Below are positions 1 to 11,015 of a stretch of DNA of 64,000 bases, in pieces; position 1 is the first letter of the stretch; each line of letters begins with the position of its first letter. The notes under the pieces are model-generated. The model saw nothing but the letters and a program-made list of their open reading frames with translations, was not told the origin of the DNA and did not search any database. A program made the translations under genes and the position numbers. The DNA is from Eurosta solidaginis (Eukaryota; Arthropoda; Insecta; Diptera; Tephritidae), in contig NC_090319.1 of the NCBI RefSeq assembly GCF_040869045.1, positions 69,288,779 to 69,352,778 on the forward strand, read 5' to 3'.

Positions 1-280
1 CGTGCGTTTCCTCGGCACGCTTTTCACGCTCGCGCTGCTCATGTCGTTGATGATGCAGCTGTTGCCGCTTTTTTTGTTGATGATTTTGATGATGATGATG
101 TTGTTGCTGTTGTTTTTTATTATTATGTTGTTTATGCTCTTCACGTCGCTGCAAATCATCTTGCGCTTGTATGGTTGGTATATTTTCTTTGGCCGCTGCT
201 GTTGTCAACAACAAATTTAGCATAAATACTAGCGATATGCAGGCAATTAGTGCAATTTGTTGCTTTTGTTTTGACTGCAT
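1..280 (-). CDS. 5' coding exon of a secreted Gln/His-rich protein (partial)
   Basis: An open frame of 93 codons starts at ATG 280-278 and runs off the left edge without a stop. The residues begin MQSKQKQQ, followed by a strongly hydrophobic stretch (about residues 9-26) ending LLTTAAA before KE. This is a textbook signal peptide with cleavage likely near residue 30. The mature part starts acidic/polar, then becomes rich in Gln, His, Asn and Lys (a run of four Q then four H), then a charged segment with HEQREREKRAEE that could be helical or coiled-coil. The start fits the fly consensus (CAAA before ATG), and an in-frame TAG lies 16 codons upstream at 326-328 with no intervening Met, so this is the first Met. 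The product should enter the secretory pathway. I do not recognise the family; a growth-factor propeptide or extracellular-matrix protein would fit. It is the only host gene piece I can support in the window. Confidence 0.7.
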   Translation of the reverse strand, partial: MQSKQKQQIALIACISLVFMLNLLLTTAAAKENIPTIQAQDDLQRREEHKQHNNKKQQQQHHHHQNHQQKKRQQLHHQRHEQREREKRAEETH

Positions 281-875
281 TTTGTGTTGCTGTGTTGTTG
301 ATTGCACACACTTGCAGTTCAAAGCCTATTTTGTTGCTAATATCACAGATTCATTCGTGCGATTTCGTATCGCTGATATTCGTACTTATTTGGAATCGAT
401 CCAAATTGTTGCAATTTTATGAGTTTTCTGGTGTACTCAAGCGCTCTGCCTATCATGTTGATTATTTCATGTACTTACACGATTTTTGCCGCGAAAAGTT
501 CACAAATTTCATAGGCATGAAGGTATGCACATGTGCAGCTTCGAGTTTCTGGATCATGATGCCTTGCAAACTGAAAATAGATATGAAAGCAATTTGAAGA
601 TCAGTGAGTGGTTATTTATTTTCAAACTAATGCAAAACTTTTCTTTATAACAATGTATGAATCTAAAGTCTGGAGTAATTAGGGCAAAACAGCCGATCTA
701 ATGGACCGATTTTCGTAATTCAAGTCTTAAGCTGAAATATATCTCCGACAGTGCTACACTTTGCCGAACTGCTTGTCTCATGATATTATAAACTGTATGA
801 TTAGAGGAAACCAATAAACGTCAACACGCCCTCTTAACCTTCTTTCTTTATTCGCCAAGCGAGTCGATAGTCGTA
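281..875. other. 5' flank of the edge gene; no feature seen
   Basis: On the minus strand this should hold the 5' UTR and promoter of the gene starting at 280. I see no clear TATA box or initiator. Short overlapping plus-strand frames here are antisense or random and carry no domain. Confidence 0.4.
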
Positions 876-1223
876 CCAAAGAGAATAAATACAATAAGAG
901 CCGTTACTCGTTATTTTGTGGCGAGTATCGCGCTGGAAATTGAAAAAATTGATGCCGAATGTTTTCTGAGAGGGATATTTTTAATTGTCTCGCATTTATC
1001 CATGCCGTGTAGGCCCCTTGTGCAACTGTGATTTTTGGAAAGAGAACTAAATAAATTAATTAGACACAGTCGAAAAATAAACACAAATACCCCACGAAAA
1101 TGTATAGAAGACATTTATAAACATCTCGCCCAAAAAAAAAGTAGCGACTACCTCTCAGTATACATCGAGTAAATGCCAAAAAAAATAACGAGTGACGGCT
1201 CTTATTGTATTTATCCTCTTTGG
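876..1223. mobile_element. 348-bp MITE with ~42-bp terminal inverted repeats
   Basis: The left end reads CCAAAGAGAATAAATAC and the right end, read on the minus strand, CCAAAGAGGATAAATAC. The two ends stay near-identical for about 42 bp, as far as the ACTCGTTATTTT segment, with two or three mismatches. Both sides are flanked by the same five bases TCGTA (871-875 and 1224-1228), as expected of a target-site duplication. There is no coding capacity. A 5-bp duplication is atypical of hAT (8 bp) or Tc1/mariner (TA), so the superfamily is open. Confidence 0.75.
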
Positions 1224-1257
1224 TCGTACGTCAATGAAGCATTTGGACTTAGTTTAC

Positions 1258-1470
1258 TCTTTTTGGTTTTGAGATGGACAGGGATGGAGATAGGGACAAG
1301 GAAAGGCAGAGGTAGAACCAGATGATGCGCGAAGAAAGATTGAAGGAGAAGGAAGGAGAGAGGGAGATAACGAGTTAGAGAAGAAGAAGGAGAAGTAAAA
1401 GGAATTTTTCAGGAGAATGAGAAAAAGTTGATCAAAAATAGAAAGAGAATAGAATGACAGATATGAGAAT
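1258..1470. repeat. Purine-rich (GGAGA/GAAGG) low-complexity tract
   Basis: The plus strand is almost entirely A and G with many GGAGA, GAAGG and AGGGA words. A similar tract lies at 35800-35945. Open frames on either strand here are composition artefacts. Confidence 0.6.
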
Positions 1471-1879
1471 AGAAGAGGATAACAAATGCGAGCAGTGTAA
1501 GTATTCATCATAAGTAATAGCTAAAAAATAACTTTTCAAAATAAATTGCAATTTCTGAAAAACAAATGCGCGCACACATACTTAGCAGACCAGGCTGGCT
1601 CGGGCGACTCTTTTCGTTTACAGTGACGTGAAAATATAAAGTTGTTCGCAAAACAACCAGTCTGTAATAGTTAACCGTCTTCTTCTTAGTGGCGGACAAG
1701 AGCAGAACACGTGGTGCACGTTTTGCTCCTCCTTAATATATCCCCTGCGGCGACAGTAATCGTGGCATTTGATTGCCAGGGACCAGCTTGAGTGCCTTTC
1801 AAATAGTTTGTATGCGATTCCTTTCCAGAAGCGACAGCTCCTGCTTATTTAGGGACAAAAAAGTGCTTAAGCGTTCTTT
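1471..1879. other. No recognisable feature
   Basis: Moderately AT-rich DNA between the purine tract and the non-LTR remnant. The right part may be 3' UTR of that element. Confidence 0.3.
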
Positions 1880-3545
1880 ATCATAGAAGTGCCAACCCAG
1901 TCTGGTCTATCGCGTGGTAAAAGTGCTGAACAGGGCACATTTGCTATACGTACAATGGTTGCGCTCGCACGGACATTGAAAGAGGTGATAAGCTATTTAT
2001 TGTTTTTAATAAGCCTTGGTGGACTGCGACCTTTAATTAGATCTACTGTGCTTGATGTATTCCAGCACCTCTTCAGGATTTTTACTCCATATCACGAAGG
2101 GATTAAGAGTTACGCTACCTAGATGGGAACGTTCCTGCCTTGCTAGAGCGACGCATTCGCAGAAAATGTGAGCCGACGTTTTATCTTCCAAATTACAGAT
2201 TTGTGTATCGGATAGATTTAACTTACTTAGGTGATATCATTGACTACACTGTGTCGTATAGTACCTAGTAAGAGTTTGTAGGTCGTCTCTGTTTAGTTCA
2301 ATACATTTATCTATATTCCCGTTGCTGGGAGTATAAACAGCTTGGCCTGCCATTGCCCTGGGCATTCAGTCCAATGTCATCTGAACTGCTTTGTTTCCCA
2401 GTTACTTATAGTTTTCCAAGTGTGTGTGAGCCCACAAAAGTGCTCTGGACCATAGAATGCTGCTAAAGCACCCTGCTTGGCTAGACGGTCTGCCTGTTCC
2501 TTACCTTCGTATCCCTAACATGGCACGTAAGGCTGCCTGGCTCTATGACATAATGAGGATACTCCAAGAGGGCTAGCCTTTTCGTGGACATTGTCTACCG
2601 CAAACTTCTATTGCATATATTTCTGCCTGAAAAATAGTGGGGTAGTATCCCAATGGTATCGATTTTTTGAAGTTCGGCCTACAGATGCAGCTCCCGTTTT
2701 TCCTTCATCAAATTTTTATTCATCCGTGAATCAGACCTATAACTCAGGGTCAGTATATGGATTCCCTGTTTTCCAAAGTGTTCTATCCACAATGTACACC
2801 TCAAAATTCCGTGGAATTCTGTGCGTAGGTGCCATTGCATCACGAAGCTGCAAATCGAGATTTCCTATGATTTTTTTATTACTTTCATGTGTCATGTTTC
2901 CGCTCTTTAGCTCAGAGATATTTTGAAGTCTAAGTGCAGCAAGTGTTGCCCTTTTCTCTGTTAGAATGAGGAAGAGAGGTACGCCCACTAAGGCACTAAG
3001 TGCCTCAGCAGGGTACGTTCTCATCGCTCCCATTATGCAAATACAAACTAGCCGGGTCATTTTGCTTTATTTTGTAATTATTGATAATATTTGCGTGGTA
3101 TCAGCCACCAAACTAAGGAAGCATAGGGGACTGTCACAACAGAATTAGTAGTATCGAGTATATAATTTTGGGAGATATCCCCGTGTTTTGCCATAGAGTC
3201 GAGTGCAGGCGAAGAAAGCTTTTGTTGCTTTATTGAATTAGCATGTAGATGAGCTCTACATGTGAGGGTTCTGTCCAGTGTAACTCCTAGGTGTTTTGCT
3301 TCCATTGAAAATTGGATTTTGGTGCCACCCGGAGTGGTTCTGGCATGGAAAGTTTTCTTCTCCGTGTAAAAGGTATTAGCACAGTTTTGTTAGGATTGAT
3401 AGACAATCTTTGGTATGACATCACCTTTCTTTGATACGCGCTAAGTCATCTGCATGCCTTTGTGTGTCAAATCCATTGGATTTTAGTAAGTGAAGGAGAT
3501 CATCTATGACTACGGTCTACAAGAGAGGTGAGATTCGTTGTAACC
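1880..3545 (-). pseudogene. Decayed RNase H-encoding non-LTR retrotransposon (ORF2 3' part)
   Basis: Read on the minus strand, successive frames show the ordered parts of an ORF2 protein. Near 3440-3500 is IDDLLHLLKSNGF followed by HADDLA, matching the catalytic YADD box with Tyr changed to His. Then come LSINPNKT and FTRRRKL (about 3370-3410), and KHLGVTLDRTLTC followed by SLVWW (3078-3305). Next is the linker IMGAMRTYPAEALSALVGVP (2960-3060), and the RNase H start FTDExKFDEGKTGA near 2690-2720 with Gly replaced. EGKEQADRLAKQGA lies near 2480, and the terminal His/Cys motif HIFCECVAL near 2150. The order RT, RNase H, Cys/His tail fits I/Loa/Outcast-type elements. Several stops and frameshifts show it is dead. 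The left end is set by loss of similarity and is approximate. Confidence 0.8.
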
Positions 3546-4550
3546 ACTCCTAGTAAAGTACTGCATTTCAATTCGAACTACTTTTTATACTCATGTATAA
3601 AGCAAAAATAACTGCTTACTGCATTGATATTGACCCTTGACCTTTTGCCTGATAAAATTTCAACATTCATATATTCTGGCCTATTATTCCTTTTCATGAA
3701 CTTCATTCCTTTCCCTTTCATTTTTGTATGCCTCCAGTGTCAAGTTATTTACTCGGACTTTGCTGGATGTTAAGTGCTGGCATGTGACCTTGGCAATGGC
3801 ATACTTGTAAATGTGCATCACATATTTTCACTGTGGAAAGGCAAACGAGCCGCTTTAAGCATAAATCTCGCATATCATTGCACAATATAAGTAAGTTCGT
3901 ACTATAAAATGAATCCTACGAAATTTGCATATTTCATTTTTAGTATGAAATTCGAAATATGAATGCATTATTTCCAACAAAATGTATGTAAGTGTGAGTG
4001 TCACTGCGTATATTAAATTTCATTTTATTTTATTTGATTCACATACAAGCTTTCCTTTTCAGTTTTATTGCATAACTTTTTTATGTGGCCCAATGCACAA
4101 TGAGGAAATCCTTTTAACTCTTTGTACTACCTCATTGCTGTTTCCGAACTACCATGCCAGTTGAAGTTTGTTGTTGGTGTTGGTAGCTGCTTTGGCAACT
4201 TTAGAAAATTACGACAGAATACGGCAGCTGGTATTGGCGCTGGGTATGCCGCAATTGCACTCATAGATGCTCGTTATAATGGGGGGCGTTGCAGTGTCGA
4301 GAAACGCTTAGTCATTTTATGTCGTGCCAACATAAACCACGAGCACATGTGGCATTTTCAATTTTATAATTGGGGCAGTATAACACCCAAACTCTTATAT
4401 AATCTTAACATTAGTACAGTGCTATATTCAATTGATAAAAAAGGAAGTATAATGCCAAGAACACAAAGGCTACGCTGACTATGTTATAACATGTGAAGGG
4501 ATGAAGGCGCTCCCACACAGAAAGTATTCTTATCGGCACACGCCTATGGT
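3546..4550. other. No recognisable gene
   Basis: AT-rich DNA. A 118-codon plus-strand frame (4122-4478) has no recognisable domain, no fly-like start context and no homologous neighbour. I treat it as chance. Confidence 0.3.
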
Positions 4551-4830
4551 ACCAAACGCAAGGGAAGATCTTCACTGAGTTCGGAGGGACAGGTGAAGCA
4601 AGACTTGATCTTTCTTTGTATTCCCTGGTTGGTTGGTTGACCGTACACTAAAGATGCGAACCCAGGTAAGTACTTTTATCGAAACCCGTATTTGATACCA
4701 AACGAAAGGGCAGAGCTTCACTGAGTCCAGAGGGACAGGTGAAGCAAGGCTTGATCTTCTTTTGTGTTCCCTTGTTGGTTGGTTGCCCGCACACCAAAGA
4801 TCCAAGCCCAAGTAGCGCATGGGGCACCAT
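4551..4830. repeat. Two-unit tandem duplication, period about 146 bp
   Basis: The block beginning ACCAAACG at 4551 recurs at 4697. Both units share GAGGGACAGGTGAAGCAAG and a GTTGGTTGGTTG run at matching offsets, with about 15% differences. The copies keep the same frame on the minus strand, which produces an overlapping repetitive open frame that should not be taken as a gene. Confidence 0.75.
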
Positions 4831-4869
4831 TTTGGTGCACATTTCTCCCGAAACCAATTACTGCTGTTT

Positions 4870-5130
4870 TGGTATGGCTTGTCGGTACTTCGTTCAGGTA
4901 ATTTGATGCAGATAATGCACCTACTGATGTTTTGTATAGAGCATTTAGCTACTTCCTTGAGCTCCGACAATATATATATCTACCAATAGTTAGAAACCTA
5001 GTGTATGCTAGAGCTGGGCATTCACACAGCTAGTGCGCGACTTTTTCTTTGCTGCCCTGCTCGTCGCAGTTCCTGTATATGCTGTTAAAAGGGATCACCG
5101 TTCTCTAGGCATGCAGTCCAATTGGAAAGT
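4870..5130 (-). pseudogene. C-terminal fragment of an RNase H-type non-LTR ORF2
   Basis: On the minus strand, CRNCDEQGSKEKVAH, a stop, then LCECPALAYTR resemble the Cys/His terminal module seen in the larger remnants of this window. Downstream codons (ELKEVAKCSIQNIS) fit the final helix of the same proteins. The upstream part is lost where a RepA copy begins at 5131. Confidence 0.5.
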
Positions 5131-5560
5131 GTTGTTGTTGCACCGATAAGGACACTTCCCGAAGGTTTTGGGGAGTTATATCGATGTTGATGGAACTTTG
5201 CCGAATGCAGATCCTGTAAGTTCCGGTAACAAGCACCATTACGGTACTAGCCAAAACATCTCGGGAATGATTTAGTATGACTACAAAAAACCCTCTAGGC
5301 TAGATCCATGAGGAAATAATGGTCGCCAGGGCCTCGGCTGCTAAAGAAACAGGATTCGCCACGGGTGGGTGAGGTTGACGATTGGGTTGGAGAAGCTATA
5401 AATTGCGCTGGCAACCCCTTGGCAGGATTGCGCTTCACAATCCCTTGAATAAATTTAGTATTTTAGGTGCCTCTTACGACAGGCCTACCTGCCGACGGTA
5501 TATTCTAAGCCCCCTAACCCACTGGCGGGCCAAGCGGCCTTTGTCCCGTGGTTGTGGCAA
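5131..5560 (-). repeat. RepA copy 1: (CAA)-tailed short interspersed repeat
   Basis: Read on the minus strand the repeat runs from a GGGCTTAGAATATACC block, through CTTCTCCAACCCAATCGTC and GTGGCGAATCCTGTTTC, to a 3' stem-loop (CTCCCC, a short loop, then CGGGAAG) and ends in CAACAACAAC at 5131-5140. Five more copies lie at 19345, 26575, 28573, 37858 and 59135, all ending near the same stem-loop. The tail and uniform 3' end suggest a retroposon moved by a LINE, but no A/B box head is visible. Confidence 0.7.
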
Positions 5561-6387
5561 TGATCCTAAAGATTTTTTTCCTTTACCCATTTAGTAGTTT
5601 CCCCCTTCTACTATCGTTATTTGGCCAGGTTTGCTTAGTTATGTTGCAGGTGTACGAGGTGTACCAGTTGGAGACTTCTAACTCATTGAATCTGCTATGT
5701 ATGCTGCTTTTGTTCCCTTTTGGCGTTGCTTATTGTGAAGCTGGTATGACTGGCGTAACTTGCTATTTAACGGCCGAAATCGCCTTGGAGGTGAGCCACC
5801 AATCAATGATGGTGTTAATTTTAGACTGGGGTGTGGAGTTTGTTATCTCCTATCTCCTTTTCTATGTAGCAATATATTTCAACTCTTTTGGGTTTCATTC
5901 AGATCCATAATTAACCTTTTAGGCAACAGTTCAGTAGGCATTCGAATTTCAAAAAAGTTTATACTGCCCATGACTATAAAATATGCGAATTTGTGTGACC
6001 TAATGCGAGAAATGTGAAAAATTGTCAGTTTGCTTTCCTTCTTACACAATCTTTGCTTTATTTCTTAGCTTCTGCAAACAATTCTGTTTGCTGTCAAAAG
6101 TTGCTTTACGACTATTTGTTGAGCGCGACAAAATTGCAATTTCTCTTAAGAAATATTGACATCTCACAAGAAAATTGCACTAATAGACCGAAATAAGACA
6201 CTGGCACATTGGGCAGCAAAAAATTTAATATTTTTCATTATAATTTTTTGTAATTTTTCCTTCTAATACTTTTGTCAAACTATTAAGATATACCTTGGTC
6301 GAAATAGTTTAAAAACGTTTCTTAAGGTCAAATTTTTATAAATCTTAGTATCGGCTTGGTATTCTTCGAATAATATACTTTGTTCTT
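5561..6387. other. No recognisable gene
   Basis: A 120-codon hydrophobic plus-strand frame (5548-5910) overlaps the RepA edge and has no known domain. Nothing else is seen. Confidence 0.3.
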
Positions 6388-7638
6388 GGGCTTTCGATTT
6401 CGTCCTGCAGAACTTTTTAATTTTCTTCTACTTAATATGGTAGGTGTCACCCCCTTTTTGCAAAGTTTTTTCCAAAGTTATATTTTGCGTCAAAAAACCA
6501 ATCCAATCACCATGTTTCATCCCTTTTTTCATATTTGGTATAGAATTATGGCATTTTTTTCATTTTTCGAAATTTTCGATATCGGAAAAAGTGGGCGTGG
6601 TCATAGTCGGATTTCGGCCATTTCTAATACCAAGATAAAGTGAGTTCAGATAAGTACGTGAACTAAGTTTAGTAAAGATATATCGATTTGTGCTCAAGTT
6701 ATCGTGTTAACGGCCGAGGGGAATGACAGACAGTCGACTGTGTATAAAAACTGGGCGTGGCTTCAACAGATTTCGCCAATTTTCACAGAAAACAGTTACC
6801 GCCATAGAATCTATGCCCCTACCAAATTTCACAAGGATTGGTAAATTTTTGTTCGACTTATGGCATTAGAAGTATTCTAGACAAATTAAATGAAAAAGGG
6901 CGGAGCCACGCCTATTTTGAAATTTTCTTTTATTTTTGTATTTTGTTGCACCATATCATTACTAGAGTTGAATGTTGACATAATTTACTTATATACTGTA
7001 AAGATATTAAATTTTTTGTTATAATTTGACTTAAACGAATTTTCTTTAAAGTGGGCGTGTTGGGCACCTGATTTTGCTAATTTCTATTTAGCGCACATAT
7101 AGTAATAGGAGTAACGTTCCTGCCAAATTTCATCATGATATCTTCAACGACTGCCAAATTACAGCTTGCAAAACTTTTAAAGTACCTTCTTTTAAAAGTG
7201 GGCGGTGCCACGCCCATTGTCCAAAATTTTACTAATTTTCTATTCTCCGTCATAAGGTCAACCCACACACCAAGTTTCATCGCTTTATCCATATTTGGTA
7301 ATGAATTATCGCACTTTTTCCGGTTTTCGAAATTTTCGATATCAAAAAAGTGGGCGCGGTTATAGTCCGATTTCGTTCATCTTAAATAGCGATCTGACAT
7401 GAGTGCCCAGGAACCTACATGCCAAATTTCATCAAGATACCTCAAAATTTACTCAAGTTATCGTGTTAACGGACAGACGGACGGACGGACCGACATGGCT
7501 AAATGAATTTCTTTTTTCGCCCAGATCATTTTGATATATAGAAGTCTATATCCATCTGGATTAGTTTATGCCGTTACGGATTACCGTTATGCGAACAAAA
7601 TGAATATACTCTGTGAGCTCTGCTAAGCTGAGTATACA
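6388..7638 (-). mobile_element. Family B copy 1 (Helentron-like non-autonomous element), 3' truncated
   Basis: This carries the family's repeated words GTGGGCGTGG, CAAGTTATCGTGTTAACGG and clusters of GGACGGACGG. It ends at the inverted sequence GCTCTGCTAAGCTGAGTATA near 7615-7635, which is the 5' subterminal repeat of the family when read on the minus strand. The tandem 130-bp block and hairpin end present in copies 3 and 4 are missing. It has no coding potential. Confidence 0.7.
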
Positions 7639-7726
7639 AAAAATTTTAAACGGGTAACTAAAACCTAGAGTCTTGGGATTTTAGCTTTAATGTACTTCTT
7701 AAAAGCGTACGTGTATGTAGATGTAA

Positions 7727-7985
7727 ATTTTTCTAAGCGGGATCGCCCTTCGGCATTAATTTGGCCAAGCACGCCCAATGTATTTCTGCCATGAAAAGCT
7801 TCTCAGTGAAAATTCATCGGCCTTGCAGATGCCGTTCGGATTCGGCATAAAACAGTGGGTCCCATCCACCCAATTTACAGAAAAAATTAAAAACTCGCCG
7901 TGCGACATAAATTGGAAGAGAAGCTCGGCCTTAAATCTCTTCGGAGGTTATCGCGCCTTACATATATATTCTTTTAATAATAGGC
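7727..7985 (+). repeat. tRNA-derived SINE, 5'-truncated copy
   Basis: The body matches the full copy at 11634-11903. It shares TTTTTCTAAGCGGGATCGCC, the TGTATTTCTGCCATGAAAAG block, CTTGCAGATGCCGTTCGG and the end TATCGCGCCTTACAT. The tRNA-like head with the A and B boxes is absent. Confidence 0.8.
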
Positions 7986-8224
7986 TCGAAGATTTCCCGA
8001 AAGTCTAGGATGTAGGATGGAAATGTAAGTAACATTAGTCTAAAACTTCATGCTTTGCGGAATACAGTGGATGTGGTTAGGAATTCTCGTTATTAGAGGC
8101 TTTCAAGCTTATAGCTTATCATTTGTTGAATCATTGGGGTTGTTAGCTCTAGATTACTTGTAATTATACCTAGCTGTACTTTTCCACAGTATATTACAAC
8201 TTTAATCGCATTACAGACCTCAAT

Positions 8225-9771
8225 CAAAAATGATATTGATGGATTGTCCTCTTTTTTATTTAAGAAGTGTAGTATTTCTCTTTGTGTGCCACTGTGCCAC
8301 ATTTTCAATATTTCGCTATCGACTGGAGTTTTTGTTGATCGCTGAAAGCTGGCGTCTATCACTCCTATCTTCAAGTCAGGCAATAGAAATGAAGTCAAGA
8401 TTTACAAGCCAATATCCAAACTGTCAACATGTTCACAACTTTTTGAAAAGGTTGTTAAAAACAAAGTATCATTCGCTATAAATAAAATATTCGATCCATG
8501 TCAGCATGGTTTCATTGCGGGACGTTCGACTGCTACAAATCTGGCTGTTTGCTCTCAGTTTTGTGTCTCTACGTTTAAGGATGGATATAAAGTTGACACC
8601 ATATATACGGATTTTTCAAGGCTTTTGACACAGTTTCGCACAAATTACTTCTGTGGAAACTTGAAAACATGGGCTTTCACTCCAGCTTTCTGTCGTGGCT
8701 GAAGTCATATTTGGAAAATAGAATATCTTTTGTTGAAATCAAGAGAACTAAGTCTTATGAATTCTCAGCAAATTTAGGGTGTACCACAAGGTAGCATCCT
8801 TGGTCCTATTTTGTTCTTAATGTTTATTAATGATGTTGGCTCATGCATAAACTATTCGAATTATTTGCTTTATGCTGACGACTTAAAACTCTTTCGGAGA
8901 ATCTCCTGTACTTCTGATGCATTGCGTCTGCAAGAAGATCTGAATGCTATAAATAATTGGGCCTGTCAAAATAATCTGCGACTCAATATTAGTAAATGCT
9001 GTCACATGACGTATACTAAGTCTATGAATGTGGTTTCATTCGCGTACTCCATTTTAAATGTAACTCTTGCGTCAATTAATGAGTTTCGCGATATTGGCGT
9101 AATTTTTGACTCTTCTTTTACTTTCTGTAATCATGTAAACTTTCCCATACCAAAGGCTTATACCAACTTAGCTTTCTTGCAACGATATGCCAAGGATTTC
9201 AAGGACCCATATACCAGGAAAATCTTATATAATGCCTTAGTGCGTTCCAAGTTAGAGTATGCATCAGTCATCTGGAATCCCGTATACTCTTCACACTCTT
9301 TAAGAATTGAAAGAATTCAGAGCAAGTTCATACGATTTGCTCTTCAACCTCTGCACTTTGTTAATCCCCTGCCACCCTACAATGCAAGATGCATGCTTAT
9401 CAATGCTTGCCACTTGAAGTTAGACATCTTGTTCAAAACGTGATGTTTATTTTTGACATAATATCCGGTGCCATTGACAGCTCAGAACTACTTGGGCAGT
9501 TGACTACATTCCGCGTTGAAGTGCTGCGTTCGAATTACTTCAGCTTCGCACCTCTTCTAAGAGGTCTTGTGGAATTTAAGCGCCTATCCAGAAGCCTTGA
9601 CCTGGACTTTGCTATGCCAAGGTCGCTGTTTAAGGCACGCATTGAGTCCTATTACTTACCTCAGTAAATCTTACTTTAAAATTGTTAAACCAGTACTAAG
9701 TTTACCTGTAATCTAGTCAGTAAGGTTGTTACCATTTGACTTAATAAAGATATGAAATGAAATGAAATGAA
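8225..9771 (+). pseudogene. Non-LTR retrotransposon reverse transcriptase (jockey/CR1/L2-like), broken
   Basis: From about 8245 the frame reads as an RT: LSSFLFKKC, then ITPIFKSGN, KPISKLSTCSQLFEKV, HGFIAGRSTATNL, DTIYTDFS, VPQGSILGPILFL, and the catalytic LLYADDLKLF near 8865-8890. It continues LNISKC, GVIFDSSFTF and LEYASVIWNP. A second frame (9389-9667) carries the C-terminal LFVFDI-type module with LRSNYF. No RNase H is present. Lesions include TGA in place of a Trp near 8345, a frameshift near 8620 after the YTDFS box, a stop at about 8777 and a shift near 9395. The 3' end has AATAAA and a short ATGAA repeat tail (9752-9771), typical of this retrotransposon class. The 5' end is truncated in the RT domain. 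Confidence 0.85.
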
Positions 9772-9831
9772 ACAGTAAGTTGAAATGGTTTAAAGGAATG
9801 AAGAGGGATATAGACTTCCATGTCGAAAAGA

Positions 9832-9990
9832 AATTTAGTTAAGTCATGTCCGTCCGTCCGCCAATACAATAACTTGAGCAAAAAGTGAGATATCTTTACC
9901 AAATTTGGGCCACATTTGTGGTTGAATAGAGTGGTATCGAAAATCGACAAATTAGGCCCTAAGCACGCCCTTTTTTCGATATCGAAAACT
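9832..9990 (+). repeat. Family B-related fragment
   Basis: It holds AGTCATGTCCGTCCGTCCG, a CAATAACTTGAGCAAAAAG segment and TTTCGATATCGAAAA, the same modules in the same order as family B read in its own 5'-3' direction, but diverged. Confidence 0.6.
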
Positions 9991-10547
9991 TTTATAAATG
10001 TAAGAATGGGAAAATTTATTAACGAATGCTGATAAACTGATGAAACGGCCTTAAGAAGGCGAATCTAACAAGGGGAATCTATACAAGGGGATGGCAAAAC
10101 CAAACTCGCCGTTCAGGGGAATGTCACTCAAGGCGAATGCAATACCAGGTAGTGTTATCCCAGAAGAAGCTTCACAAGCAAAGCCTTAGTTCAGCAGTAT
10201 GTCAGTTAATCGCGGTCAATGCAAATTTTCGTTTCATTTGACATTCTTCTGCACTGCGAATTCGTTGAATTCGCTTTGCCAACATCTTGCTTATATTCGC
10301 CTTAATATCATTGATTTCGATACTTACCTCTTGTTGTACCAAAGCGTTGTACAAAAAATATTAAAAGGAAGCAACCAGCTTATGGGATAACACCACTCGA
10401 TACGCCTATTAGTAGTATGGCCGAGCTTAGTGCGAAAATTTAAAGATATTCGAAAATGAACGTAATCCGCCATTTTTAGTTAATCTTTCCCAAAAAAATT
10501 TTAACACTATAAGTCGAACAAAATTTTAAATTTTGAAAGAAGGCGGG
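9991..10547. other. No gene; possible short inverted-repeat element
   Basis: GTGTTATCCCA near 10152 and its inverse TGGGATAACACC near 10383 face each other, and AAGGCGAAT recurs at 10055 and 10130. The match is too short to call a transposon. Confidence 0.3.
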
Positions 10548-11015
10548 TATAAGGCTAGGTTGAAAAGGCCGATCCGTGGGGAACTTACATAAACTGAATG
10601 AGTCCATAGTATTACCTGAAGTTTGTTTAACAACCCAACTGAGAAAACCTATTAAAAATTAGGACCTATGTTCTAAAAGAACTCCGTTCTCTTGGCAAAT
10701 ACTAGAAACTTTCTAGGACTTATGCCACTTGCTACTTCTAAATCTGACAGATCTATCACTTCTAATAGCTGGAGTCTGAGCCTGGAAAGCGCAGGATACA
10801 AGCACAAATCGTGCTCGATTGATTCCTCCTCCAACCCACACTTCGTATCACTGACCAGACCTAATTTAAAGGCATGTGATGCCAGAAGGCAGTGTCCAGT
10901 CAGAACATCCCGCATGAGCCTACAGTCCTCTCTTTTTAATGAAAAACTTTGTTAGTCTAAGGTTGTAAGACCACACACATTCTCTTCGACACCTTACAGC
11001 CCTGCGCTTGGGTGG
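10548..11015 (-). pseudogene. C-terminal fragment of an RNase H-type non-LTR ORF2
   Basis: Minus-strand codons (10673-10915) read LTGHCLLASHAFKLGLVSD, CGLEEESIEHDLCLYPALSR, LRLQLLEVIDLSDLEVASG and FAKRTEFF. They are collinear with the plus-strand copy at 31552-31929. The 3' end carries the inverse of a CCTAA-type tail (AGGCTAGGTTGAA at 10550). The Cys/His module is degraded: one Cys of the CxxC pair is missing. Only the 3' end of the element is present, as is usual for 5'-truncated insertions. Confidence 0.75.

Noticed and set aside
1254..1511. 85-codon Phe/Ser/Leu-rich frame
   Set aside because: Composition artefact of the purine-rich tract on the other strand.
4122..4478. 118-codon frame with a Gly/Ala-rich segment
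   Set aside because: No recognisable motif, poor start context and no neighbouring gene structure.
5548..5910. 120-codon hydrophobic frame resembling a membrane protein
   Set aside because: Starts within RepA, has no known family and no conserved start context; T-rich DNA readily encodes Leu/Phe runs.
10143..10405. Candidate MITE with GTGTTATCCCA inverse words
   Set aside because: Only about 12 bp of inverse match and no flanking duplication.
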